Source of the DNA: Pseudonocardia hydrocarbonoxydans
GTDB lineage: Bacteria; Actinomycetota; Actinomycetes; Mycobacteriales; Pseudonocardiaceae
NCBI RefSeq assembly: GCF_006539565.1
Contig: NZ_BJNG01000018.1
Coordinates: 124,001-188,000 of the forward strand
Reading direction: 5' to 3'
Length of the DNA stretch: 64,000 bases
Position 1 is the stretch's first letter; every line of letters begins with the position of its first letter. Below are positions 10,703 through 20,182 of this stretch, in pieces. The notes beneath the pieces were generated by a model. It saw only the letters and a list, made by a program, of their open reading frames with translations, ran no database searches and had not been told where the DNA came from. The position numbers were made by a program, and so were the translations under genes.

Positions 10703-11020
10703 TCAGCGGGGGGTGGGCTCGCGCTCGGCCATCTTCAGGGTGCGCTCGCGGCCGCGGATGATGTCGTCGCGCTCGGACTCCGACAGGCCGCCCCACACGC
10801 CGTAGGGCTCCTGCACGGCGAGCGCGTGCCGTCGGCACTGCTCGAGCACCGGACAGGCCTCGCAGATCTGCTTCGCCCGGATCTCGCGGTTGGCCCGCGC
10901 CGGGCCCCGTTCACCCTCGGGATGGAAGAACTCCCCGCTGTCCATCCCGCGGCACGATCCGTGCATCTGCCAGTCCCAGATGTCCGTGACCGGGACCGGG
11001 AGCCTCCTGATGTCCGCCAC
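10703..11020 (-). CDS. whiB3: WhiB-family iron-sulfur transcription regulator (WhiB3/WhiD type)
   Basis: A small redox-responsive regulator carrying a [4Fe-4S] cluster. The four cysteines are Cys23, Cys53, Cys56 and Cys62 (C-x29-C-x2-C-x5-C), followed by the GVWGG turn that contacts sigma region 4. The motif CRGMDSGEFFHPEGERG and the position beside groEL, bldM and sigD match WhiB3 of mycobacteria and WhiD of Streptomyces. GTG 11020 is chosen because a GGAGGGG run lies eight bases before it; the next GTG upstream (11029) would leave no spacing. Length is 105 residues. It has a near-consensus promoter of its own (11068-11096). Confidence 0.93.
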   Translation of the reverse strand: MADIRRLPVPVTDIWDWQMHGSCRGMDSGEFFHPEGERGPARANREIRAKQICEACPVLEQCRRHALAVQEPYGVWGGLSESERDDIIRGRERTLKMAEREPTPR

Positions 11021-11067
11021 GACGACCACCCCTCCAACGACGACCGTTCCGACGGTCCCGGAGTCCC

Positions 11068-11096
11068 CATCCTAGAACCGCGCCAAACCTTGTTCA
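11068..11096 (-). promoter_or_regulatory. SigA-type promoter of the whiB gene
   Basis: On the minus strand TTGAAC (11096-11091), a 17-base spacer and TAGGAT (11073-11068) form a near-consensus vegetative promoter. It would give a 5' leader of about 40 bases that contains the GGAGGGG ribosome-binding site of the GTG at 11020. The promoter lies in the divergent gap shared with the MerR/B12 regulator. Confidence 0.65.
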
Positions 11097-11156
11097 AGTG
11101 CGATATCGATCGGGGTGGTGTTGCTCTTCTCCCTACCGGCCCCGCACCATGAGCGG

Positions 11157-12227
11157 ATGCATCCCGAGCCGTCGGCGGACGCCCCCGGCGACCCGGGCCC
11201 GGACGACCCCGCCCCGCCGGAGCAGGCCCGGCTCTCGGTCGCGGCCGTCGCCCGCCGGCTGGGCATCGCCCCGTCGACGCTGCGCACCTGGGACCGCCGC
11301 TACGGGATCGGCCCCGGCGAGCACGTGCCGGGGCGCCACCGCCGCTACACCGCCGACGACGTCGCGCGCCTCGAGCTCATGCAGCACGCCCTGCTGCGCG
11401 GCGCCTCGCCCGTCGACGCCGCCGCCTACGCCCGGTCCGCCCGGCTGCCCCGGCCAGACGCCGACGGCCCCCGCCGCCTGCCGCCCGCGCCCGGGGCGCC
11501 GGGCGCCCTCGACGCGTCCGACGACGGCGGTCCGCTGCTGCTGTCGGACCACGCGGGCGACGGCCGGGCCGCCACCCGGGTCCGCGTGGGCGGCCGCGCG
11601 CTGCGCCTGCCGGGCGCGGGACGGGCGGCGCGCGGCATGGGCCGCGCGGCGCTGGCCCTGGACGCCACGGCGATCCGCCGGCTGCTCGAGGAGTCGATCG
11701 CGGCGGACGGTGTCGAGCAGACCTGGGACGCCGTGGCCCGCCCGGTGCTGGCCGCGGTGGCCCAGCGCTGGGCCGACACCGGTGCGGGCATCGAGATCGA
11801 GCACCTGATCAGCGAGTGCGTGATCACGGTCTTCGGGCGGCACGCCGCAGCGGCACCGGCTCCGCGCAACCCCCGGCCGGTCCTGCTCGCCGGGATGCCG
11901 GGGGAGTTCCACACCCTGCCGTTGACGGCGCTGGCCGCGTCACTGGCCCACCGGTGCGTCGAGTCCCGGGCGATGGGCGCGAACCTGCCCTCCGACGCAC
12001 TGGTCGCCGCCGTCCGGCGGACGGCGCCCGCCGCGATCGTGCTGTGGTCACAGCTGCCGCAGAGCGCCGACGTCGGCCTGCTGCGGTCGCTGCCGCGCAC
12101 CCGACCGCGCTTCCGCACCTTCGTCGCCGGCCCGGGATGGGCGGGGGTCCCGCTGCCGCCCCGGGTCGGGTCCCTCGCCTCGCTGTCCGACGCCGGCCGG
12201 CAGCTCGTCGCGGCGGTGCTGGTCTGA
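11157..12227 (+). CDS. MerR-type regulator with B12-binding-like C-terminus (CarH/LitR-like)
   Basis: A 356-residue protein with an N-terminal MerR HTH (about residues 26-90, LSVAAVARRLGIAPSTLRTWDRRYG) and a C-terminal cobalamin-binding module. The helical part contains W-x9-E-H (Trp205, Glu215, His216), the signature that cradles adenosylcobalamin in CarH. The Rossmann part contains GEFHTLP with a histidine at about 252, where the cobalt-ligating His of CarH lies; the usual E-x-H-x-x-G has Pro instead of Gly. These residues fit a B12-dependent, possibly light-sensing repressor, although its targets are unknown. ATG 11157 is preferred over an upstream GTG at 11115. It is divergent from whiB. 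Confidence 0.78.
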   Translation: MHPEPSADAPGDPGPDDPAPPEQARLSVAAVARRLGIAPSTLRTWDRRYGIGPGEHVPGRHRRYTADDVARLELMQHALLRGASPVDAAAYARSARLPRPDADGPRRLPPAPGAPGALDASDDGGPLLLSDHAGDGRAATRVRVGGRALRLPGAGRAARGMGRAALALDATAIRRLLEESIAADGVEQTWDAVARPVLAAVAQRWADTGAGIEIEHLISECVITVFGRHAAAAPAPRNPRPVLLAGMPGEFHTLPLTALAASLAHRCVESRAMGANLPSDALVAAVRRTAPAAIVLWSQLPQSADVGLLRSLPRTRPRFRTFVAGPGWAGVPLPPRVGSLASLSDAGRQLVAAVLV

Positions 12228-13186
12228 GCGGGGCGGCCGCGCCGTCGGCCGCGCTGCGGGCCGCGGCGTTCGGTCCGGGGCCGGACGCGCTGGTCCGGAT
12301 CGGCCCGGGCGCCTCTCCCGCCGACCGGTGGTGCGCGGCCGTCGTCCACGGGGGCCAGGGGAGGTTCGCCGCCGCCGCGACGGTGCTGCAGGGGCTGCTG
12401 GCCGATCCGCGGGTCCCGGGTGCGGTCGCCGCGCACGCCGCCGTGACCCTGGCCGCCCACCGCCGGCAGCGGGGCGGCCACGCCCTCGCCCGCCCCCTCG
12501 ACGGCCGCGGCCTGCGGCTGGCGGCGGCCGCGCCTGCCGCGCCGCGGTGCCCGGACGGCACCGACGCGGCCGCGGCGGGCGTCGACGCGCTGGTGGGGCT
12601 GGCCGCCGACGCGCTGGGCCTGGGCGACCCCGTGGCGGGTCGGCTGCTCGACGCCGCCGAGGCCGTGGGGCACCCGTCCTGGCGGACGGCGGTGCGCATC
12701 GGCTGGGTGCGTGCGGAGGCCGCCCTGTACGCGGGCGTCGCGGCCCGCGGGCTGGAGCCGGCGGAGCGGGCGCTGGAGCGGGCGCGGGAGGCCGGGTCGG
12801 TACGGCACGTCGTCAAGTCCCGGCTCGTGCTGGCCGTCGTCCGGGCCGTCGCTCACCCGGACGGAGCAGTGCTGGGTGAGCTGGATGCGATCGCCGAGGC
12901 CGCCGACGGGGCCGGGCTGTTCCCCCTGTCGGGTCCCGCCCGGCTGGCGGCGGCCGACCTGGCCGACACGCTCGGTGGTCCGACCGTGACCGGATCGTCA
13001 CCGAACGCAAACGACCGAGCGGGCGACCGGTCGCCCGAAGCGGCGAACGGCCGGCCGAACGGCACGGCGCGCCGACGACACGCCGCGGCACGGACGGCGA
13101 GCGTGCTCTACCAGCTCAGTGATCCCCTGGGCAGGGGTCTGACGGGGGAGCCGGTGCGGGCGTCCGCGCGGACCTCGGTAATGTAA
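12224..13186 (+). CDS. Hypothetical alpha-helical repeat protein of the whiB3-sigD locus
   Basis: A helical, Ala/Arg-rich protein of about 320 residues, with repeated helix-turn patterns such as RWCAAVVHGGQGRFAAAATV that look TPR-like. Its place between whiB3 and bldM/sigD matches an uncharacterised mycobacterial gene in this locus (Rv3415c by position). The start is uncertain: the frame has no ATG or GTG just after the preceding stop. A CTG at 12224 overlaps that stop, an ATG exists 87 bases upstream inside the B12 regulator gene, and a GTG at 12383 would remove conserved-looking sequence. The last 60 residues are low-complexity. No enzymatic motif is visible. Confidence 0.6.
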   Translation: MSGAAAPSAALRAAAFGPGPDALVRIGPGASPADRWCAAVVHGGQGRFAAAATVLQGLLADPRVPGAVAAHAAVTLAAHRRQRGGHALARPLDGRGLRLAAAAPAAPRCPDGTDAAAAGVDALVGLAADALGLGDPVAGRLLDAAEAVGHPSWRTAVRIGWVRAEAALYAGVAARGLEPAERALERAREAGSVRHVVKSRLVLAVVRAVAHPDGAVLGELDAIAEAADGAGLFPLSGPARLAAADLADTLGGPTVTGSSPNANDRAGDRSPEAANGRPNGTARRRHAAARTASVLYQLSDPLGRGLTGEPVRASARTSVM

Positions 13187-13252
13187 TTACTCCATTCGGA
13201 ACTTCGTCACCCACATGACGAGTGCCACTCGGCGCAACTCTCCCGAATGGAG
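13178..13252 (+). promoter_or_regulatory. Cluster of palindromes upstream of the bldM-type gene
   Basis: A less GC-rich gap holds four inverted repeats in a row. They are GTAAT-N3-ATTAC (13178-13190), CTCCATTCGG (13190-13199) with CCGAATGGAG (13243-13252), CGTCA-N6-TGACG (13205-13220) and CGAGTG-N1-CACTCG (13219-13231). These are strong operator candidates for regulation of the downstream response regulator, perhaps including autoregulation. Confidence 0.5.
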
Positions 13253-13352
13253 GGCACAAATGGGCCCTGATCGTGTCAAGGTGGAGCGGTCACCCGCCGA
13301 TGCGTGGGGTGACACATCACCCGGCTGCAGGAAGCTGCAGGAAGGAATCGTC

Positions 13353-13949
13353 GTGACGACGGTACTCATCTGCGACGATCGTCGCAGCGTCCGCGAAGGC
13401 CTGACCCGCGTGATGTCCGCGGTGCCGGGGGTGCACCGGATCGATTGTGTTGCGCACGGGGACGAGTTGCTGGCCCGGTTCTCCCGGCAGCCGGTCGACG
13501 TGGTCCTGGTCGGCACCCAGCGCGCGGTGCCCACCGGGGTCGAGGCGACGCGGCGTCTGGTCGCCGCCCACCCCCAGGCGAACGTGATCGTCTTCGGGGC
13601 CCCCGACGACGCGGGCAGCATCGCGGCCGCGATCGCGGGCGGCGCGCGCGGCTACCTGCGTTGGGACGCCTCGCGTCCCGAACTGGTGGCGGCGCTCGCA
13701 CACACGCTCGCGAGCACGGCCGTGCCCACGCCGCGGGCTCCCACCGACCCCGGTGTCCAGCTCACCGAGCGCGAGCTGCAGGTGCTGCGCGGGATGAGCC
13801 AGGGCAAGAGCAACGGGCAGATCGGGCGCGAGCTCTACCTGTCCGAGGACACGGTCAAGACCCACGCGCGCCGGCTGTTCCGCAAGCTCGGTGTGCGCGA
13901 CCGCGCCCAGGCCGTCGCGCACGGCTTCCGCCGCGGCCTGGTCTCCTAA
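13353..13949 (+). CDS. bldM: BldM-type orphan response regulator with degenerate receiver
   Basis: A 198-residue NarL/FixJ-type regulator. GTG 13353 is chosen because AGGAAGGAA precedes it and the receiver then opens directly with VTTVLICDD. The DNA-binding half (LTERELQVLRGMSQGKSN, then LSEDTVKTHARRLFRKLG) closely resembles Streptomyces BldM, and the genomic context (next to whiD/whiB3 and sigD) agrees. In the receiver the acidic pair DD remains. The phospho-acceptor Asp is replaced by Gly (VVLVGTQ) and the conserved Lys region reads GYLRWDASR, so phosphorylation is unlikely. No cognate kinase is nearby. Activity is probably set by dimerisation or a partner such as a WhiI-like protein. Confidence 0.85.
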   Translation: MTTVLICDDRRSVREGLTRVMSAVPGVHRIDCVAHGDELLARFSRQPVDVVLVGTQRAVPTGVEATRRLVAAHPQANVIVFGAPDDAGSIAAAIAGGARGYLRWDASRPELVAALAHTLASTAVPTPRAPTDPGVQLTERELQVLRGMSQGKSNGQIGRELYLSEDTVKTHARRLFRKLGVRDRAQAVAHGFRRGLVS

Positions 13950-13984
13950 GGGACGAGTCCCCCAGGGGACGACCCAGCTCCACA

Positions 13985-14020
13985 CGGGTGCGTGGCCGCC
14001 GACCGGCGGCCACGCACCCG
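13985..14020 (+). terminator. Terminator after the bldM-type gene
   Basis: A perfect 16-bp stem, CGGGTGCGTGGCCGCC (13985-14000) with GGCGGCCACGCACCCG (14005-14020), closed by the tetraloop GACC. It isolates bldM from sigD, which therefore needs its own promoter in the remaining 200 bases. Confidence 0.85.
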
Positions 14021-14220
14021 TTCGCATGTCCGCCCGGTGACGGTTCCCGGGCAACTCCGCGGCGTCCCCGTGCGTCCTCCTGTCGAGGGACCCGCGTCGG
14101 CGGTCCCCGGCCCTTCGCTACGGTGGACCGCACTGAGGGCACGGTTGAGCACTCTCCGTGGTCGGCCTCACGAACGGATGAGATCGAAGATGCTGCGTAA
14201 CGCCCGGACGACACAGTGCG

Positions 14221-14787
14221 ATGAGTGAGACGACAGACGTTCCCGACGAGCTCGTCACCCGCGCCATGGCGGGAGACCGGGCTGCGGTCGGGCGCGTGCT
14301 CGCCATCATTCGACCCCTGGTCGTGCGCTACTGCCGCGCGAGGCTGGGGCGAGAGCGTTCGTTCGCCTCCGCGGACGACGTCGCGCAGGAGGTGTGTCTG
14401 GCCGTGCTGACGGCCTTACCGGGGTACCGGGTGCAGGGACGCCCGTTCCTCGCCTTCGTCTACGGCATCGCCTCGCACAAGGTGATCGATGCCCACCGGG
14501 CGTCCACGCGCAACAAGTCCGACCCGTTCGCCGATCTGCCGGACTCGGTCGAGACCGCGGACGGGCCGGAGCAGCGGGCGCTGCGCGTCGAGCTGTCCGG
14601 CGAGATGGCGCGCCTGCTCGACCAGCTCCCCGAGAAGCAGCGCGAGATCCTGGTACTGCGCGTCGTGGTGGGTCTGTCGGCGGAGGAGGCGGCCGAGGCC
14701 GTCGGTTCCACACCCGGAGCGGTCCGGGTGGCACAGCACCGGGCCCTGGCCCGGCTTCGCAAGTCGATGCCCGAGGGGGTGGTCTAG
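14221..14787 (+). CDS. sigD: RNA polymerase ECF sigma factor SigD
   Basis: A 188-residue ECF sigma factor. Region 2 is RPLVVRYCRARLG, then DDVAQEVCLAVL and FLAFVYGIASHKVIDAHR. Region 4 is LPEKQREILVLRVVVGLSAEEAAEAVG followed by VRVAQHRALARLR. The match in length and wording to mycobacterial SigD is strong, and the following gene is its anti-sigma factor. The stop TAG and the next ATG share no bases, but the genes abut, so they are co-transcribed. SigD in mycobacteria is linked to stationary phase and stringent response, a role that may be conserved. Confidence 0.94.
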   Translation: MSETTDVPDELVTRAMAGDRAAVGRVLAIIRPLVVRYCRARLGRERSFASADDVAQEVCLAVLTALPGYRVQGRPFLAFVYGIASHKVIDAHRASTRNKSDPFADLPDSVETADGPEQRALRVELSGEMARLLDQLPEKQREILVLRVVVGLSAEEAAEAVGSTPGAVRVAQHRALARLRKSMPEGVV

Positions 14788-15852
14788 ATGCAGGACGAAC
14801 GACGCGGTTTCGGCGGGACGAGTCCTCGCCGGCCGCACACCAACGGCACCAACGGTTTCCGTCCCGACGGGATGCGTGCCCGCCCGGTCCCGTTCGACGA
14901 GCTGGCCGACGGCCCGATCGATCTCGTGGCCGTACAGGCCGACGACGAGCTGATCAGCGCGCTCGCGGCCGGCATGTCCGTCTCCACCCCGGGAGTGCAC
15001 GGCTACGACGCCGACGACCAGGTCGTCGCGTTGCTCGCCTCGTGGCGCTCCGAGGTCGACTCCGAGCCGCTCCCCGAGCTCGTCGACCTCGACACGGCGA
15101 TGGCCACGGTGCAGGCGGCGTCCCGCCCGGCCGGGCGCCGGGCCCGTCACCTGTTCCCGCTCGCGGCCGCCGCGGCGATGATCGTCTTTACGATCGGCGG
15201 CGTCTCCTACGGCGCGGCCGACGCCCGCCCGGGCGACTCCCTGTGGGAGGTGTCCCGGGTCCTCTACAGCGAGCGCGCGGAGTCCGTCGAGGCCGCCGTG
15301 CGCGTCGAGTCGCGCATCGACCAGGCCAAGGACGCCCTCACCCGCGGCGAGCCCGCGGTGGCGGCACAGGTCCTGGCCGCGGCCGAGGAGGATCTCGCCG
15401 CGATCCGGATCGAGGAGGGCCTCGTCGAGCTCAGCGACACGGCGAGCTTCCTGGAGGCCAAGGCGGCCGAGACCCCGCAGGGCCAGCGCATCCAGCCGGG
15501 CACCCCGCTGGCCGCCGACCCGCAGCGCCGGGTCCCGCCACGGGCCGCCGCCGAGGGTGCCCCGCCCGCGCCCGCGACGACGACGCCCGGCTCGTCCGCG
15601 ACCTCGCCGACGACGTCGGCGGACCCCGGGGTCAGCCCGCTCGACGCCGGTCCCACCAGTGCCACGGTCACGCCGAGTCCCACCCCGAGTCCGGGCGGGT
15701 CCGTCCCGCCCGGCGACACCCAGGCCCCGCCGCCCGCCACGACCGAGGGCGGCGCGGACCCGACCACCACGACGGGCCAGGGCCTCGGCTCCACGGCCAC
15801 CCGCGAGGGCACGCCCACGGCGTCCGGGTCGGAGACCCCGACCGCATCCTGA
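14788..15852 (+). CDS. rsdA: Membrane anti-sigma-D factor (RsdA-like)
   Basis: A single-pass membrane anti-sigma factor of 354 residues. The N-terminal sigma-binding part includes the segment AGMSVSTPG followed by DDQVVALLASWRSEVDSEP (about residues 53-90). One transmembrane helix lies at about residues 116-135 (LFPLAAAAAMIVFTIGG). The outer region has a helical segment (about 145-230) and a long Pro/Thr/Ser-rich tail. This layout, and direct adjacency to sigD, match RsdA (Rv3413c), which is released by regulated proteolysis. The tail is longer than usual and low in complexity, and may cross or contact the cell wall. Confidence 0.88.
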   Translation: MQDERRGFGGTSPRRPHTNGTNGFRPDGMRARPVPFDELADGPIDLVAVQADDELISALAAGMSVSTPGVHGYDADDQVVALLASWRSEVDSEPLPELVDLDTAMATVQAASRPAGRRARHLFPLAAAAAMIVFTIGGVSYGAADARPGDSLWEVSRVLYSERAESVEAAVRVESRIDQAKDALTRGEPAVAAQVLAAAEEDLAAIRIEEGLVELSDTASFLEAKAAETPQGQRIQPGTPLAADPQRRVPPRAAAEGAPPAPATTTPGSSATSPTTSADPGVSPLDAGPTSATVTPSPTPSPGGSVPPGDTQAPPPATTEGGADPTTTTGQGLGSTATREGTPTASGSETPTAS

Positions 15853-15862
15853 CCGGTCACGC

Positions 15863-15902
15863 CGAACGGCCCCGGTCCCCGCGAGGGGGCCGGGGCCGTT
15901 CG
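15863..15902. terminator. Bidirectional terminator between rsdA and the DUF5319 gene
   Basis: CGAACGGCCCCGG (15863-15875) pairs with CCGGGGCCGTTCG (15890-15902), and the inner TCCCC/GGGGG pairs around a GCGA tetraloop. The result is an 18-bp stem with one U-G pair. It is located 11-14 bases beyond each of two convergent genes. Confidence 0.88.
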
Positions 15903-15915
15903 ACGTACGGGCGGG

Positions 15916-17932
<2,017 letters not shown>

Positions 17933-17938
17933 GCCGTC

Positions 17939-17951
17939 TACCCTGCTGCAC
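17939..17951 (+). promoter_or_regulatory. Putative -10 element for leaderless guaB3 mRNA
   Basis: TACCCT (17939-17944) followed by seven bases and GTG 17952. It lies directly after the guaB stop, so guaB3 may be transcribed independently as well as by read-through. Confidence 0.4.
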
Positions 17952-19076
17952 GTGCGTGACCTCGTGGAGATCGGGATGGGCCGGGAGGCCCGTCGGAGTT
18001 ACGACCTGGGCCAGGTCGAGATCGTGCCCTCGCGGCGCACGCGGAGCTCGCAGGAGGTGTCCACCGCCTGGCAGCTCGACGCCTACCGCTTCGAGATCCC
18101 GCTGATCACCCACCCGACCGACGCGGTGGTCTCCCCGGCCAGCGCCGTCACCGTCGGGAAGCTGGGCGGCCTTGCCGTGCTCAACGCGGAGGGCCTGTGG
18201 GCCCGGCACGCCGACGCCGACGGTGCGCTCGCGCGGGTGGTCGAGGCCGCGGAGTCCGACGACCCGGCCGCAGCCGTCCGCCTGCTCCAGGAGCTGCACG
18301 CCGCCCCGATCCAGCCCACGCTGCTGGCCGAGGCGCTGCGCACCGTCCGCGAGGCCGGGGTGACGGTCGCGGCACGGGTCAGCCCGCAGCGGGCCCGCGA
18401 GCTCACCCCCGACCTGCTCGCGGCCGGCGTCGAGATCCTCGTCGTGCAGGGCACGATCATCTCCGCCGAGCACGTGTCCGGTGGCGAGCCGCTCAACCTC
18501 AAGGAGTTCATCGCCTCGCTCGACGTGCCCGTCGTCGCGGGCGGGGTGGGCGACTACCGCACCGCGATGCACCTGATGCGCACCGGCGCGGCCGGCGTCA
18601 TCGTGGGGTACGGGGAGTCCAGCGCCACCACCACCGACGAGGTGCTGGGCATCGGCGTGCCGATGGCGACCGCGATCGTCGACGCCGCCGCGGCCCGCCG
18701 CGACTACCTCGACGAGACCGGCGGCCGCTACGTCCACGTCATCGCCGACGGCGGCATGACCGGCTCCGGCGACCTGGCGAAGGCCATCGCGTGCGGGGCC
18801 GACGCCGTCATGCTCGGGGAGCAGCTCGCCGACGCCGCCGACTCGCCCGGCGGCGGCCTGTACTGGACCTCCTCGGTGGCCCACCCGTCGCTGCCCCGCT
18901 CGGAGGTCACCGGGTTCGGGCCGGGCGAGCGCAGCCTGGAGGAGGTGCTGTTCGGGCCGAGCTCGAGCCCGTACGGCACCGTCAACCTGTTCGGGGCGCT
19001 GCGCCGGGCGATGGCCAAGACCGGGTACTCCGACCTCAAGGAGTTCCAGCGCGTGGGGCTGACCGTCCGGGGCTGA
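17952..19076 (+). CDS. guaB3: GuaB3-family IMP dehydrogenase-related protein
   Basis: A 374-residue IMPDH-like barrel without CBS domains, the actinobacterial GuaB3 family. Typical segments are VEIGMGREARRSYDLGQVEIVPSRRTR at the start, GGVGDYRTAMHLMRTGAAGVI, and IADGGMTGSGDLAKAIACGADAVMLG. The catalytic Cys loop of true IMPDH is not present in the GSICTTR form, and mycobacterial GuaB3 has not been shown to replace GuaB2. Its reaction is therefore left open; related proteins have been assigned GMP reductase activity. It always accompanies guaB in this locus. Confidence 0.93.
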   Translation: MRDLVEIGMGREARRSYDLGQVEIVPSRRTRSSQEVSTAWQLDAYRFEIPLITHPTDAVVSPASAVTVGKLGGLAVLNAEGLWARHADADGALARVVEAAESDDPAAAVRLLQELHAAPIQPTLLAEALRTVREAGVTVAARVSPQRARELTPDLLAAGVEILVVQGTIISAEHVSGGEPLNLKEFIASLDVPVVAGGVGDYRTAMHLMRTGAAGVIVGYGESSATTTDEVLGIGVPMATAIVDAAAARRDYLDETGGRYVHVIADGGMTGSGDLAKAIACGADAVMLGEQLADAADSPGGGLYWTSSVAHPSLPRSEVTGFGPGERSLEEVLFGPSSSPYGTVNLFGALRRAMAKTGYSDLKEFQRVGLTVRG

Positions 19077-19095
19077 GCCGGGACGACAGCGACGT

Positions 19096-19139
19096 GAGTG
19101 CCGCGCCGGCGCAGCCGGACCGACACGGATGCGGCACTC
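19096..19139. terminator. Hairpin between convergent guaB3 and the DUF559 gene
   Basis: GAGTGCCGC (19096-19104) pairs perfectly with GCGGCACTC (19131-19139). The 26-base loop has further GC pairing (GCCGGC, GCCGG). It sits between the stops at 19076 and 19173. Confidence 0.6.
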
Positions 19140-19172
19140 GCGGGTCGTGGACGGCCGTGGCGGGCGCCGGGC

Positions 19173-20057
19173 TCATGCGGCGCTCAGGAGCTCGGCGAGG
19201 GTGACGCCGCGGCGGCGGGCCTCGGCCGCCAGGTGCCGGCGGACCGTCGCCGGGATCGTGGCGGGGCTGTGGAGCACCGTGCCCGCCCGGAACCGGAGGA
19301 CCGTCCAGCCGGCCGCCGTGAGGTGGGCCTGCCGCTCCAGGTCCCGCGTCGCCCGCGCCGGTGTCAGGTGCGCGCGGCCGTCGTACTCGATCGCGACGCG
19401 CCAGGCGGGGTAGGCCATGTCCAGGTCGTAGGGCCCGACCGGGTGCTGGAGCACGGGTGCGGGAAGGCCACCGAACACCAACGCCAGCCGGACGCGGGTC
19501 TCCATCGGTGACTCCGCGAGGGGGTTCGCGAGCCCGACGATCTCGGCGAGCCGCCCGGTGCCACGGGCCCCGCGGTGCTCGCGCGCCACGGCGAGCAGGT
19601 CGGCGGGGGCGAGGCCGCAGGCGAACGCCAGCGCGTCGACGGCGACCACCGCCTCGACCACCGGCAGGCGCCGCGCGAGGTCGAACGCGGTGCGGCGGGG
19701 CGTGGTCACCGGGGTCCCCCCGACCATGGTGACCTCGTGCGGGTGGAGACGGTCGCGGCGCACGAGCAGGCCGTCGAGCGGGCGCTGGCGGTGTCCGTCG
19801 AGCAGGACCACCTCCGCGGGCGCGTCGGCCGGGCCGCAGGAGGCGCCGAGAAGCTCGGCCGCGGAGAACCCGCCCAGCACCCCGCGCCCGGCGACGAACA
19901 GCGCCGCAGCCCGGGAGCGGAGAGCCAGGTCCACCGCCCGGCCCGCGCGGACGTGGACGTCGGGCAGGAGCCGGTGGAAGCGGGGCCCGCGCAGCTGCCC
20001 CGGTGTGACGAGGCCGCGGGCGACGGCCAGGGTGCCGCGGAACGGTTCGGTGAGCAT
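19173..20057 (-). CDS. DUF559 endonuclease-like protein with AbiEi-type N-terminus
   Basis: A 294-residue protein of a family expanded in mycobacteria and Pseudonocardiales. ATG 20057 is chosen because conserved-looking sequence starts at MLTEPFRGTLAVARGLVTPGQL. The N-terminal half resembles AbiEi-type antitoxin/winged-helix domains (LGGFSAAELLGA, VTMVGGTPVTTPRRTAFDLAR). The C-terminal half is a Vsr/DUF559 nuclease-like fold with DLDMAYPAWRVAIEYDGRAH, ERQAHLTAAGWTVLRF. The E-x-D residues of VAIEYDG are the kind of acidic residues used in such nucleases. A defence or repair role is possible but unproven. It is inserted between guaB3 and guaA and probably transcribed alone. Confidence 0.75.
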   Translation of the reverse strand: MLTEPFRGTLAVARGLVTPGQLRGPRFHRLLPDVHVRAGRAVDLALRSRAAALFVAGRGVLGGFSAAELLGASCGPADAPAEVVLLDGHRQRPLDGLLVRRDRLHPHEVTMVGGTPVTTPRRTAFDLARRLPVVEAVVAVDALAFACGLAPADLLAVAREHRGARGTGRLAEIVGLANPLAESPMETRVRLALVFGGLPAPVLQHPVGPYDLDMAYPAWRVAIEYDGRAHLTPARATRDLERQAHLTAAGWTVLRFRAGTVLHSPATIPATVRRHLAAEARRRGVTLAELLSAA

Positions 20058-20170
20058 CCGACCTGGACGGGGACGCGGCCGCTCCGGTTCCGCCGTCCCC
20101 CCGGACGGTGATCCTTCCGAGTGCGTCGTGAGCGCGCTGCCGGCGACGACGAGGTGGCACTCGCGGTGGT

Positions 20171-20182
20171 TATCGTGGGCGG
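20171..20182 (+). promoter_or_regulatory. Putative -10 element for leaderless guaA mRNA
   Basis: TATCGT (20171-20176) ends six bases before GTG 20183. No purine-rich ribosome-binding site intervenes. A GAGTGC/GCACTC inverted repeat (20118-20123, 20157-20162) lies just upstream and could be an operator. Confidence 0.45.

Noticed and set aside
14197..14224. GTAACG-N16-CGATGA resembling a SigD-type promoter directly before sigD
   Set aside because: The -10 would overlap the sigD start codon, so transcription would begin inside the gene and no suitable downstream start exists.
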